Assembly: GCA_003511885.1 (NCBI GenBank)
Contig: DOIX01000417.1
Coordinates: forward strand, 1-11,088
Source of the DNA: Cyanobacteria bacterium UBA11153
GTDB lineage: Bacteria; Cyanobacteriota; Cyanobacteriia; Cyanobacteriales; Coleofasciculaceae
Reading direction: 5' to 3'
DNA length: 11,088 nt
In this document: in pieces, positions 1-7,355 of the stretch
Layout of the letters: each line of letters begins with the position of its first letter
How positions within the stretch are numbered: position 1 is the stretch's first letter
Translations under genes and position numbers: made by a program
The notes under the pieces: generated by a model
The model's database searches: none
Told to the model about the DNA's origin: nothing
The model's input: the letters and a program-made list of their open reading frames with translations, nothing else

Positions 1-32
1 TTCACCCTTCCCCCCCGCGACAAATCTTCCCG

Positions 33-145
33 CAAATACAATGGTGCAACATCTGCCAAAATGCGATCGCTATTTGATCGTACCTGTGGGATAATCAAAC
101 CACAAATACAATACTGCAACATCCGCAAAAATGCGATCGCTATTT
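33..145. repeat. Imperfect 43-bp direct repeat, two copies, each carrying a HIP1 octamer
   Basis: Copies lie at 33-75 and 103-145, 70 bases apart, and match at 39 of 43 positions. Each ends with the same block ATGCGATCGCTATTT, containing GCGATCGC at 63-70 and 133-140. The block lies upstream of the amidase gene and no reading frame covers it. The pattern suggests a local duplication of a HIP1-bearing dispersed element. A regulatory role is possible but nothing in the sequence shows it. Confidence 0.8.
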
Positions 146-225
146 TATAGGTTTATTGCCCGAATGTTGCTTCACCCTGCCGATAACAGCCTGCCAGAGG
201 ATATTTATTCTTGAAGTAGGGATGT

Positions 226-243
226 TAGCGCAGCTCGGCGCTA
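226..243. repeat. Short GC-rich hairpin
   Basis: TAGCGC (226-231) pairs with GCGCTA (238-243) around a 6-base loop. The flanks, GTAG at 216-219 and the GCTAC ending at 244, resemble pieces of dispersed cyanobacterial palindromes. No T-run follows on the + strand, so it is not an obvious terminator. It lies in the 5' region of the amidase gene. Confidence 0.4.
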
Positions 244-269
244 CCTAGAATATGGGCGACTAACAAAAA

Positions 270-311
270 CCAACAACCAACAACCAACAACCAACAACCA
301 AAAACCAACAA
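270..311 (+). repeat. Heptanucleotide tandem repeat, six units of CCAACAA
   Basis: Six 7-bp units run from 270 to 311; the fifth (298-304) is CCAAAAA and the rest are identical. The array ends 9 bases before the amidase ATG at 321, so it fills the place where a ribosome binding site would be, and no AGGAG-like sequence is visible. Heptanucleotide short tandem repeats are a known cyanobacterial feature. Copy number is likely to vary between strains and could affect translation; that is inference. Confidence 0.85.
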
Positions 312-320
312 CTATTGACA

Positions 321-2105
321 ATGAAAACAATCCTAGGATTAATTGTGTTATCCGCTAGTATTACTTCACCTGCTTGGGCAGAAAGTCCGTTATTTATTGC
401 TTATCCACCCAAAAATCATCAAACAACTGCTGCTCAAATTTTTCTAGTTGGCACAGCGCCATCAGATGGGCAGGTATTAGTGAATGGAAGGGAAATTAAT
501 CGCAGTAATGCTGGACATTTTGCTCCTAGTTTTCCTTTGCAATTGGGTGAAAATAATTTTACAATTCGCTATCAAAATCAAGAAGTTAATATTAAGGTTA
601 CTCGTGTCGATTCTCGGCCTAAAGTGCCAGTAGGGTTAGCTTTTGGTGAAAAGTCTCTTAAACCTAATGTTAATATAGCAAAATTACCGGGAGAATTAAT
701 TTGTTTTGGTGCAATTGCTCCTGCTAATGCGACAGTATCGGTAAAACTTTCTGATACAACTATTCCGTTATTGCCTCAATCTCAAATCGTACAGTTACCA
801 CCAAATTCTGCGGTACTGACTGCCGAAACTCAGCCTAATTCTCAATCGATAATTGGTCAATATCAAGGCTGTGCTAAAGCGGAAGTACCTGCTAACTTAG
901 GACAACCGGAATATCTGATGATTCTTAATGGTAAAACTATAAGCCAAGCTGCACCTGGCAATATTTTAATTCTCAATCCAGTTAAATTAGAAGTGGCTGA
1001 AGTGATTGCTGATGCTGGTGTGGCGAGAAGTGGCCCAAGTACGGATTATTCTAGACTGACACCTTTACCTAAAGGCACAAAAGCTACTATTACTGGTAGA
1101 GAAGGTGAATGGGTGCGTCTGGATTATGGTGCTTGGATTAAAGAATCTGAAGTGCAAATTATTTCTAGCCCCATACCTCCTACTTCGATAATTCGTGGCG
1201 TGACTAGTCGTCAGATTCAAGGGGCTACTGAAGTTATTTTTCCTCTGGAAACTCCCGTACCTGTTAGGGTACAACAAGGAGATGGTACTTTTACGCTCAC
1301 TCTCTATAATACTACGGCTCAAACTGATACGATTCGCTTGGATGATAATCCACTAATTAAACGTTTGGATTGGCAACAGGTTGCGCCCGATCGAGTAGAA
1401 TATACTTTTAATCTGAAATTCGAGCAACAGTGGGGTTATAGTCTGAGATATGAAGGGACGAGTTTGATTCTCACATTAAGACATCCACCCAAGTCGGGAA
1501 GTGGAAGAATTGACTCAAATAACGTTTCTAATCCGAATTCTAGACAACCTTTAGCCGGAATTACGATATTATTAGATCCGGGGCATGGTGGTGCGGAATC
1601 TGGAGCAAGTGGGCCAAATGGATATCTGGAAAAGGATGTAAATTTGGTTGTATCTAAGTTATTGAAACAAGAGCTAATCGCTAAGGGTGCGACTGTATAT
1701 ATGACGCGAGAAGAAGATAAGGATGTGTCTCTAGTAGATCGTGCTAAAATGATTAATGAGATTAAACCTGCGATCGCGCTCTCCATTCACTATAACTCTC
1801 TTCCCGATAGCGGTGATGCGATTAAGACTCATGGCGTTGGCATGTTTTGGTATCATGCCCAATCTCACAGTTTGGCGATGTTTTTACATAATTATCTGGT
1901 AGAAAAGTTAAATCGTCCTTCCTACGGAGTATTTTGGAATAATTTGGCACTGACTCGCCCTCACGCTGCTCCATCAATCTTATTAGAATTGGGGTTTATG
2001 ATTAATCCAGAGGAATTTGAATGGGTGACAAATCCCCAACAACAACAGACATTAGCCAATGCGATTGCAGATGGGGTGACGGAATGGTTTGCGACTAGAA
2101 AATAG
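321..2105 (+). CDS. amiC: Exported N-acetylmuramoyl-L-alanine amidase (Amidase_3) with SH3-like and AMIN-like domains
   Basis: This 594-aa periplasmic zinc enzyme should cleave the amide bond between muramic acid and the peptide stem of peptidoglycan, as in splitting of daughter cells. A signal peptide ends near residue 20 (SPAWA). It is followed by an Ig-like beta region (about 21-95), a bacterial SH3-like domain (about 226-280, with RSGPSTDYSRL and GEWVRLDYGAWI), an AMIN-like beta domain (about 288-388), a polar linker and the catalytic domain (about 412-590). Expected zinc ligands are His422 in DPGHGG, Glu437 in LEKDVNL and His490 in SIHYNS; the catalytic Glu556 is in LLELGF. All are present, so the enzyme looks active. 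The frame opens at TTG 315, but ATG 321 directly precedes the lysine and hydrophobic core and is the better start. There is no clear ribosome site; the heptanucleotide array is upstream. The symbol rests on domain order, typical of cyanobacterial AmiC proteins. A HIP1 octamer lies within the gene at 1770-1777. Confidence 0.94.
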   Translation: MKTILGLIVLSASITSPAWAESPLFIAYPPKNHQTTAAQIFLVGTAPSDGQVLVNGREINRSNAGHFAPSFPLQLGENNFTIRYQNQEVNIKVTRVDSRPKVPVGLAFGEKSLKPNVNIAKLPGELICFGAIAPANATVSVKLSDTTIPLLPQSQIVQLPPNSAVLTAETQPNSQSIIGQYQGCAKAEVPANLGQPEYLMILNGKTISQAAPGNILILNPVKLEVAEVIADAGVARSGPSTDYSRLTPLPKGTKATITGREGEWVRLDYGAWIKESEVQIISSPIPPTSIIRGVTSRQIQGATEVIFPLETPVPVRVQQGDGTFTLTLYNTTAQTDTIRLDDNPLIKRLDWQQVAPDRVEYTFNLKFEQQWGYSLRYEGTSLILTLRHPPKSGSGRIDSNNVSNPNSRQPLAGITILLDPGHGGAESGASGPNGYLEKDVNLVVSKLLKQELIAKGATVYMTREEDKDVSLVDRAKMINEIKPAIALSIHYNSLPDSGDAIKTHGVGMFWYHAQSHSLAMFLHNYLVEKLNRPSYGVFWNNLALTRPHAAPSILLELGFMINPEEFEWVTNPQQQQTLANAIADGVTEWFATRK

Positions 2106-2172
2106 GTTTGTAGTAAACACTTTAGTGCCTGACATTATCAGCTTTTGAAGCACTAAAGTGCCTACTACAAAC
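2106..2172. repeat. Large inverted repeat between convergent genes; possible bidirectional terminator or dispersed palindrome
   Basis: Arms at 2106-2128 and 2150-2172 pair at 21 of 23 positions around a 21-base loop. Each arm holds a smaller hairpin (GCACT/AGTGC in the right arm, one base shorter in the left), so the element can fold as one long stem or as nested hairpins. It begins immediately after the amidase stop codon and ends 27 bases before the stop of the convergent gene. It lacks a clean T-run, but its place suits transcription ending from both sides. From memory, similar GTTTGTAGTA...CACTTTAGTGC elements recur in cyanobacterial genomes. Confidence 0.75.
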
Positions 2173-2199
2173 AACTCAAAATATTTTTCGCCAAAACTT

Positions 2200-3912
2200 T
2201 TATAAAGGAAACCAGTATACTTCATTACTGCAAGCAGATGAGGGAAGCTGAGATAATTGGTGCAAATGAGTAACTAAATTCTCTCCATTTAACGGCACTA
2301 TAAGATAATCTTCAATTTCTGTATTTCTTTCAACCCAAGGTAAACCATATCCCGCATTGGCACTCAATGCAATAATTGGTACATCCCGAAGTTGAGGATG
2401 ACAGCGAAGTCGATTTGCCCAAGTTTTACCTAATGTTTCTGAAACTTCACCATGAATGAGGATTAAATCTATATCATGGGTAAATAAGCGATCGATTATG
2501 TATACTGGATCTAAGATAAATGTAACTTCAAATCTATTAAGAGAGAACCATTGTTTGAGTGGATCTGAGTTAGTAGGCGATTTCCCAATTGCGAGAATAT
2601 AGATCGTATCTGGTGCATCGTTAAAGTTTTTACCTGTAGATTTATTGCTGCACTTTCCAGATAAACAGTTTTTCTGACAAAGACTGCAATCAGGTAAATT
2701 GTATATTGAGCTAGAAGGTATGGGTTTGGGCAAATTACAAATAGCACAGTCACTAACTGTTAAACTCCCATTGAGGAAATCTTCAAAATTACAAATATCT
2801 CCTTCAATATATAGGCGATTGAAATCTCGACGATCCTGAATTTTTTGCCAGAAATCCTGAAAGTCTTGGTGATAGCCCCAATATTCATATACCAAGCCCT
2901 GAAAAGGGATATTACCATCAATTGGGCTTGATAAAGTTTGTCCTCGGCTCACAAAATAGGCAACGTAACTCATCAGTAATTCTTGGCTATTTGAGCTATG
3001 AATATATGCCTTTTCTAAACTATTCCGGTTGTCGCATATAACTTGGTTATTGACAGCATTAATAATCTGTAACTTTTGGCTAATTGACGGCAATTTTTGA
3101 GTAAGGTGGTGTTGTTGAATGCCGATGGCTATTTGCTTTGCTATTAACGAAAAAATACTAATCTCTAACTCTTCCCATTGTCTGGGTTGGGAACATTGAT
3201 GGGCAATCAGGAGTCCCCATAATTGAGAATCTTGAGTTTTGTGAGTGCGGTGGGATGAAGTCTGTTTTGAGTTTTGAGTTAAAACAGACTTGGGGGATTC
3301 ATCAGTGGCAAGTGGTAAGTCAGGATTTGCTAAAGGAATTGCGATCGCAATTTTTGCCTTCACACCAAAAAACTTCTCTAATCGTTTCAGGGGATAGGCA
3401 TCTGAGGCAAGACTATCGATATCTTCAATAATCTGAATTTTCCCCTCCTGAAATTTGGCAATTTCCCCATAACTCAAGAGATGATCCATTCGCAGTCCCA
3501 GCATAGCATTTCTACCCAGTGTCAGGGATTCTGCAATAACTGGCACTTTGCCGTCTTCAGCAAACTTACAGATAATTACCCTATCTGTCTGAAGAAATTG
3601 TCGCAATTCCACGACAGCGGCAGTAAGAATTTCATTCCCTTGGCTAGATTGACCTAAATTTTCGGGTATTTCTGCAACTCCTGCCACAGTTTCTACTTCC
3701 AATAGTTTAAACTGGTTTACGAAAACTCTTACTTTCTCTTGTGGTAAGTCTCGATCCCCGTCTCTATTGTACCGATCCCCGCAAATCGAGTATGGTACTT
3801 CTTGGTGACAGTGCCGACAAAACCAGTATGGTTGTCCGCCACGGATATGACGGAGTAAAGGATAGGAACATAGAGGGCATAAATGCTGATTGAGCATGAG
3901 TATTTTCCCCAT
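2200..3912 (-). CDS. Zinc-ribbon, GAF domain and degenerate receiver signalling protein
   Basis: A 570-aa soluble protein, probably a signal sensor or adaptor. Residues 12-35 form a zinc-ribbon (CPLC...CRHC). Residues 94-270 are a GAF domain of the phytochrome/cyanobacteriochrome type (DRVIICKF, then LWGLLIAHQC and PRQWEELE). No cysteine stands where a bilin is normally attached (around YPLKRLEKFFGVKA, 173-186), so light sensing is not supported. A polar stretch at about 197-229 looks inserted in the GAF. A second cysteine group, CAIC...CSLCQKNC...C (389-421), may bind metal. Residues 436-560 resemble a response-regulator receiver (DIDLILIHGE, PIIALSA), but His487 replaces the phospho-acceptor Asp and Val539-Pro540 replaces Lys-Pro, so phosphorylation is unlikely. 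No output domain is visible. The start is uncertain: ATG 3912 is used here, but a promoter-like pair ending at 3915 would put transcript starts near 3908 and favour ATG 3897 (565 aa). The target is unknown. Confidence 0.78.
   Translation of the reverse strand: MGKILMLNQHLCPLCSYPLLRHIRGGQPYWFCRHCHQEVPYSICGDRYNRDGDRDLPQEKVRVFVNQFKLLEVETVAGVAEIPENLGQSSQGNEILTAAVVELRQFLQTDRVIICKFAEDGKVPVIAESLTLGRNAMLGLRMDHLLSYGEIAKFQEGKIQIIEDIDSLASDAYPLKRLEKFFGVKAKIAIAIPLANPDLPLATDESPKSVLTQNSKQTSSHRTHKTQDSQLWGLLIAHQCSQPRQWEELEISIFSLIAKQIAIGIQQHHLTQKLPSISQKLQIINAVNNQVICDNRNSLEKAYIHSSNSQELLMSYVAYFVSRGQTLSSPIDGNIPFQGLVYEYWGYHQDFQDFWQKIQDRRDFNRLYIEGDICNFEDFLNGSLTVSDCAICNLPKPIPSSSIYNLPDCSLCQKNCLSGKCSNKSTGKNFNDAPDTIYILAIGKSPTNSDPLKQWFSLNRFEVTFILDPVYIIDRLFTHDIDLILIHGEVSETLGKTWANRLRCHPQLRDVPIIALSANAGYGLPWVERNTEIEDYLIVPLNGENLVTHLHQLSQLPSSACSNEVYWFPL
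3259..3290. repeat. Perfect 10-bp inverted repeat inside the GAF coding region
   Basis: AGTCTGTTTT (3259-3268) and AAAACAGACT (3281-3290) form a perfect stem with a 12-base loop made of GAGTTTTGAGTT, itself two near-copies of one hexamer. It encodes part of the polar stretch (VLTQNSKQTS) that interrupts the GAF domain before the conserved LWGLL strand. The most likely reading is a small palindromic element that entered the gene in frame. Confidence 0.65.
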
Positions 3913-3914
3913 GT

Positions 3915-3943
3915 ATTTAAAGTTGGGGATCGTTTTTTGTCAA
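3915..3943 (-). promoter_or_regulatory. Possible sigma70-type promoter for the GAF/receiver gene
   Basis: On the minus strand TTGACA (3943-3938) is followed by 17 bases and TTAAAT (3920-3915). The first box is a perfect -35 consensus; the second matches TATAAT at four of six places. Transcription would start near 3908, just inside the first possible ATG (3912). This suggests that translation may begin at ATG 3897. Judged by eye only. Confidence 0.4.
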
Positions 3944-3995
3944 CTGTCCTATCTATCAGTGTTGGTTAACTGGCGAAGAAAGTTGCGAAATCTTA

Positions 3996-4017
3996 TTAAA
4001 AATATACATATTTTTAA
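3996..4017. promoter_or_regulatory. AT-rich perfect palindrome, possible operator
   Basis: TTAAAAATAT (3996-4005) and ATATTTTTAA (4008-4017) are perfect inverse copies separated by AC. It lies about 85 bases upstream of the GAF/receiver gene and about 110 bases past the stop of the methyltransferase gene. It could be a binding site for a dimeric regulator, or just AT-rich spacer. The rest of 3913-4124 holds a G-rich tract (about 4054-4065) and a HIP1 core inside the 12-bp palindrome GCGCGATCGCGC at 4088-4099, with no credible gene. Confidence 0.4.
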
Positions 4018-4124
4018 CATAACTTTATATTTGATCGAAAAAAAATACCCTTTGGGGGGTGGGGGAATGGTATGGTAGGATGATATGGCGCGATCGCGCT
4101 CTCAGGGATTAGGATTTGCGCTGT

Positions 4125-5639
4125 TTATCTTGACGAATAGGAGCCTAAAAACTTCTCCCCATCAAAGTGAATCAGATGCTCCGGAACTTCGGCAATCCAA
4201 ACTTCCGTTTCCCAAGCAATATCTGAAACAAACTGGCAAAAAGTATTACGCTTAAGAAAAGCAGTCACAAAAATGATATCAGCAGTCCATTGCTCTGTTA
4301 ACTTTTTTAGTTTCAAAAGACGTAGAGGAGAAATCGAACCTGAAGTATGGACTGCTTCGATGAGATAAAGCCAATTTTTCTGTTCTGAGTAAGCTACTAT
4401 ATCTGGTAATTCGCCATCAGATAGTTCAAAAAAATGAAGTTCTTCAAGTCTCTCTTTTTCTAAGTGAAGGAATTGGTTTCCTGTGTCACCGATATACAAT
4501 ACCTCTGCACCATAGCCATAGCGAGGGAGAAATTGCTCTATAATAGCTTTTTGTAATTCATTGTGCTTACCCGGACTTAATTGAGCAATTTTACCTGAAG
4601 GAAACTCAACTGGAATTAAAGTCAAATTTCGTCGCTCTGAAAGCTGTACGGGTAATTGTTTACATACTATTTCGCTTCCCGATAAACGTTTATTAGATTG
4701 TAAATAAGCACGTACCCTACCTGCAAGATGGAAAGCTAATAAAGGTGGCACAGCATTACCCACTTGATTAAAGCAACTGGTTTCACTCCCTACAAATTTA
4801 AACCAGTCTGGAAAACTTTGCAAACGCGCCGCTTCTCTTAATAGTAAACGCCTGCGTCTTCCATCAGGAAGCTTAATTCGCTGCATATCGCCCGTTGCAC
4901 CTGCCAAGTTTCTGCATGTTAAAGTTCGGGATGGTTTATCTAAATGAAGATCTCGAGGATGTTTGCAAGATGATGCTTTCTCATATTTAGCTACATATTC
5001 ATCCATACTAGGTGTCAGAAATTTAGATTCAGGTGGAATTTGAAATGCTAATTCTCCTAATGCTTCTCCAGCGCTGATTTTTCTCTCTAGTAGCTTGGGA
5101 AAACTAAAATTACCTTTATGCCCAACTACGATAACACGCTCACGATTTTGAGGAACTCCAAAGTTAACGGCATTTAATAACTTAATCTCAATAATATAGC
5201 CCAGCCCTTGCAATACTTGGGTAATTTCCTCTAAATACCACTTATTTCGATAAAGCAAGCCGCGCACATTTTCAAAGAGCCATATTTCCGGCTGGAGTCT
5301 TTTGACAGCACTGATAAAAATAGGAAAGCCATCTCGCGAGTCTTTTAAACCTTTTTGATTGCCACCTACACTAAAAGGCTGACAGGGAGGACCTCCAATG
5401 ACGACTGTTGCAGGGGGAAAATCGGTTTCTGGGGTTAAGATAATCTGGGTACAATTACCTTTTAAGTTTTTTCTGTAGGTAGCACAGGAATCAGTATCCA
5501 TTTCAAAACCATGAGTTTTGAAACCTTGTGCTTCAAAACCTAATGATAAACCACCACAGCCAGCAAATAAATCTACTACTAGGGGACTTTGAGATGAGGC
5601 AGGTTTGAGTATATGGTTAATTTTTTCTAGATAGCTCAT
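4125..5639 (-). CDS. Cytosine-5 DNA methyltransferase fused to a BsuBI/PstI-type restriction endonuclease domain
   Basis: One 504-aa chain seems to hold both halves of a type II restriction-modification system. Residues 21-315 are a complete m5C methyltransferase: motif I DLFAGCGG (23-30), motif IV GGPPCQPFS with catalytic Cys86, motif VI ENV (123-125), motif VIII QNRER (164-168), REAARLQSFPDWF (268-280) and motif X QVGNAVPP (292-299). The region between motif VIII and REAARLQ is short, so the target-recognition part is small. Residues 350-504 match the BsuBI/PstI endonuclease family: LSPGKHNELQ (354-363), YIGDT (382-386), LPDIVAY (411-417), IEAVHTSG (427-434) and the near-invariant IAWETEVWIAE...PEHLIHFDG (474-494). 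The segment after IEAV reads HTSGS, where I recall TSHGP in PstI-like enzymes, so activity or specificity may differ. PstI's own partner is an adenine methylase. The frame opens at TTG 5645; ATG 5639 is preferred although no strong ribosome site precedes it. No other restriction genes are adjacent. The recognition site is unknown. Confidence 0.92.
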   Translation of the reverse strand: MSYLEKINHILKPASSQSPLVVDLFAGCGGLSLGFEAQGFKTHGFEMDTDSCATYRKNLKGNCTQIILTPETDFPPATVVIGGPPCQPFSVGGNQKGLKDSRDGFPIFISAVKRLQPEIWLFENVRGLLYRNKWYLEEITQVLQGLGYIIEIKLLNAVNFGVPQNRERVIVVGHKGNFSFPKLLERKISAGEALGELAFQIPPESKFLTPSMDEYVAKYEKASSCKHPRDLHLDKPSRTLTCRNLAGATGDMQRIKLPDGRRRRLLLREAARLQSFPDWFKFVGSETSCFNQVGNAVPPLLAFHLAGRVRAYLQSNKRLSGSEIVCKQLPVQLSERRNLTLIPVEFPSGKIAQLSPGKHNELQKAIIEQFLPRYGYGAEVLYIGDTGNQFLHLEKERLEELHFFELSDGELPDIVAYSEQKNWLYLIEAVHTSGSISPLRLLKLKKLTEQWTADIIFVTAFLKRNTFCQFVSDIAWETEVWIAEVPEHLIHFDGEKFLGSYSSR

Positions 5640-5736
5640 TGGCAATTATTTCAACAATGAGTTGATTTACATAGCACTACTGATTTAACTTTACTCTCAT
5701 TATCCCAAATAATGTACCCGACAATTTATATATATT

Positions 5737-7293
5737 CTACTTCATTTCTCCCGACTTATATTTCGATCCATCCGGCATAATTGCACCTTCCAGCAAAGCA
5801 CTGCTAAGTTCAGAATTAGTGACTTGAGCATTTTTTAAATTCGCACCAAGTAAACAGGTATTCTTTAAGTTTGCACCGCCCAAAGTCGCATTTATCAAAT
5901 TAGCACCAGTCATATTGGCATTACTCAAATCTGTACAAACTAAGTTAGCATGACTGAGGTTAGCACTGCTGAGATTCGCTTGACTCAAAGAAGAAAAACT
6001 CAGATTAGCATGACTCAGATTAGCGCCATTAAGAATAGCTTTATTCAAGTTCGCATTGCTAAAATTACTATTGCTTAGATCGCTATTATTGAGATCTGCT
6101 TCACTCAAATTCGCTTCACTAAGATCTGCGTTATGGAGATTAATCTTATCTAACTGAGCGCGAGGGGATTGAAGTTCTCTCAGGGAAACACCATCCGCAT
6201 TCAAATCTTGGAGAGCGAGAACTCTAGCGTAACTAACGTGTATATTATTTGCATTATCAATTATACTCCAAGCTTGGTAGTGAAATTGTTTTTTGCGATC
6301 CGGGGCTTCTTTAATAAAGAGAACTACAGCAATCACAAGACTGATTGCATCAGTGCCACCCAATGCTTTTCCTAGGAGGGAATTTTCATCAACGCTTACA
6401 AAAAAGATAGTGAATATGCTAGCACTCAGAAGAACTATCAAGCTAGCTGGTGTTTTCCAAAAAATTTTACTAATTCTTCTGGGAATATTTTTGATGACAA
6501 CCATCAAATTACCGGGCTTTATCTTACTAGTATTAAATTTTAATTGGGTAACAAACTCTTTAAATAATTCAGTATTTACCTCAATTGATATAAAAGGTTT
6601 TTTATTGAACTCTCCTGACTGAATTGCAGGTTTTACTTCATTTATAATTCCTGCCTTTGATTTTTCAGGTATCTCTAATTCCTCTGTTTTTGTCTTTTGG
6701 ACAACAGTTGGAGAAGCACCAGCACCTTTTAACATCTGAGCAGTAATCGCCCTCAAAGCTTTTGTCCAGGCTTCCTTGACTTCTCCTGTCCAATCTTCCT
6801 GAAGATACTGCTCAAATGTCATCAGGATCGCTTTCTGCACTGGACCATAATATTTAGGAATTGCTCCATAGCTAACATGTCTGGCTCCTAAAGCATTGAG
6901 AACTGGTTCTAATACTTCTGGATTCCGGAGATTTTCTACTACTAAAACCAGAGAATTTAACAGCTTTTTCTCTTGTTCTTTCATATCTGTCTTGGTAAAG
7001 AGATGTTTTAGCTCTGGGTAAGTAGTAAATAAGTTATCGTAAAAGCTACTGGCAAATTCATTGGCGTGTAGTTTAACTTTATCGAAACTTTGTTCTAATA
7101 ACTCTATCGGTAATTCTGTTGAATCTGACTCGACTGGTAGTGGGGTTTCCATAGCTTCTGATTTTGGATTGTTGGCGGTTTTTAATTCAATTTTTTCTTC
7201 TGGATATTCTATGTTTGTTCCCTTGAATTTATTAGCGTTAATGGGTCTAAATAGATTGAAAAATGATGATTTTCCATGAGGTATTTTTTTCAT
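5737..7293 (-). CDS. Globin domain, two membrane helices and C-terminal pentapeptide repeats
   Basis: A 518-aa fusion. After a polar N-terminus (1-60) comes a globin domain (about 61-190) like flavohemoglobin and single-domain cyanobacterial globins: LLEQSFDKVK, FYDNLFTTYPELKHLF with CD1-type Phe99, then GARHVSYG with His139 as the expected proximal heme ligand. A variable linker (190-280) leads to two hydrophobic segments (about 281-301 and 313-329). Next is a short conserved-looking stretch (HYQAWSIIDNANN, 338-350) that I associate with other cyanobacterial membrane pentapeptide proteins. About 24 pentapeptide units of the A(D/N)Lxx type (about 380-505) should form a right-handed beta helix. 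The domain order suggests a heme sensor of oxygen, NO or redox state coupled through the membrane to a repeat scaffold; that is inference. The longer frame opens only at TTG 7347, and ATG 7293 leads into MKKIPHGK. The 105-aa gene ends 62 bases upstream, which fits one operon. The ligand and output are unknown. Confidence 0.87.
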   Translation of the reverse strand: MKKIPHGKSSFFNLFRPINANKFKGTNIEYPEEKIELKTANNPKSEAMETPLPVESDSTELPIELLEQSFDKVKLHANEFASSFYDNLFTTYPELKHLFTKTDMKEQEKKLLNSLVLVVENLRNPEVLEPVLNALGARHVSYGAIPKYYGPVQKAILMTFEQYLQEDWTGEVKEAWTKALRAITAQMLKGAGASPTVVQKTKTEELEIPEKSKAGIINEVKPAIQSGEFNKKPFISIEVNTELFKEFVTQLKFNTSKIKPGNLMVVIKNIPRRISKIFWKTPASLIVLLSASIFTIFFVSVDENSLLGKALGGTDAISLVIAVVLFIKEAPDRKKQFHYQAWSIIDNANNIHVSYARVLALQDLNADGVSLRELQSPRAQLDKINLHNADLSEANLSEADLNNSDLSNSNFSNANLNKAILNGANLSHANLSFSSLSQANLSSANLSHANLVCTDLSNANMTGANLINATLGGANLKNTCLLGANLKNAQVTNSELSSALLEGAIMPDGSKYKSGEMK

Positions 7294-7355
7294 TATTTTA
7301 CACCGGAAACTAGATCTATAAAAGTAATGGAGCCAACTTACTCTCAAATTATTAT

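Noticed and set aside
1..32. End of an upstream gene at the left edge
   Set aside because: No reading frame with a recognisable protein end can be supported in this short stretch.
3380..3640. Bilin-binding photoreceptor (cyanobacteriochrome)
   Set aside because: The GAF domain is of the right type but has no cysteine or Cys-His at the chromophore attachment place.
3890..4078. Rightward 62-codon frame overlapping the start of the GAF/receiver gene
   Set aside because: It lies over the promoter region and gene start on the other strand, has no ribosome site and shows no recognisable protein pattern.
5780..6150. DNA tandem repeat or CRISPR-like array
   Set aside because: The regular pattern of about 15 bases is the coding sequence of the pentapeptide repeats, with variable bases at codon third positions and no spacers.
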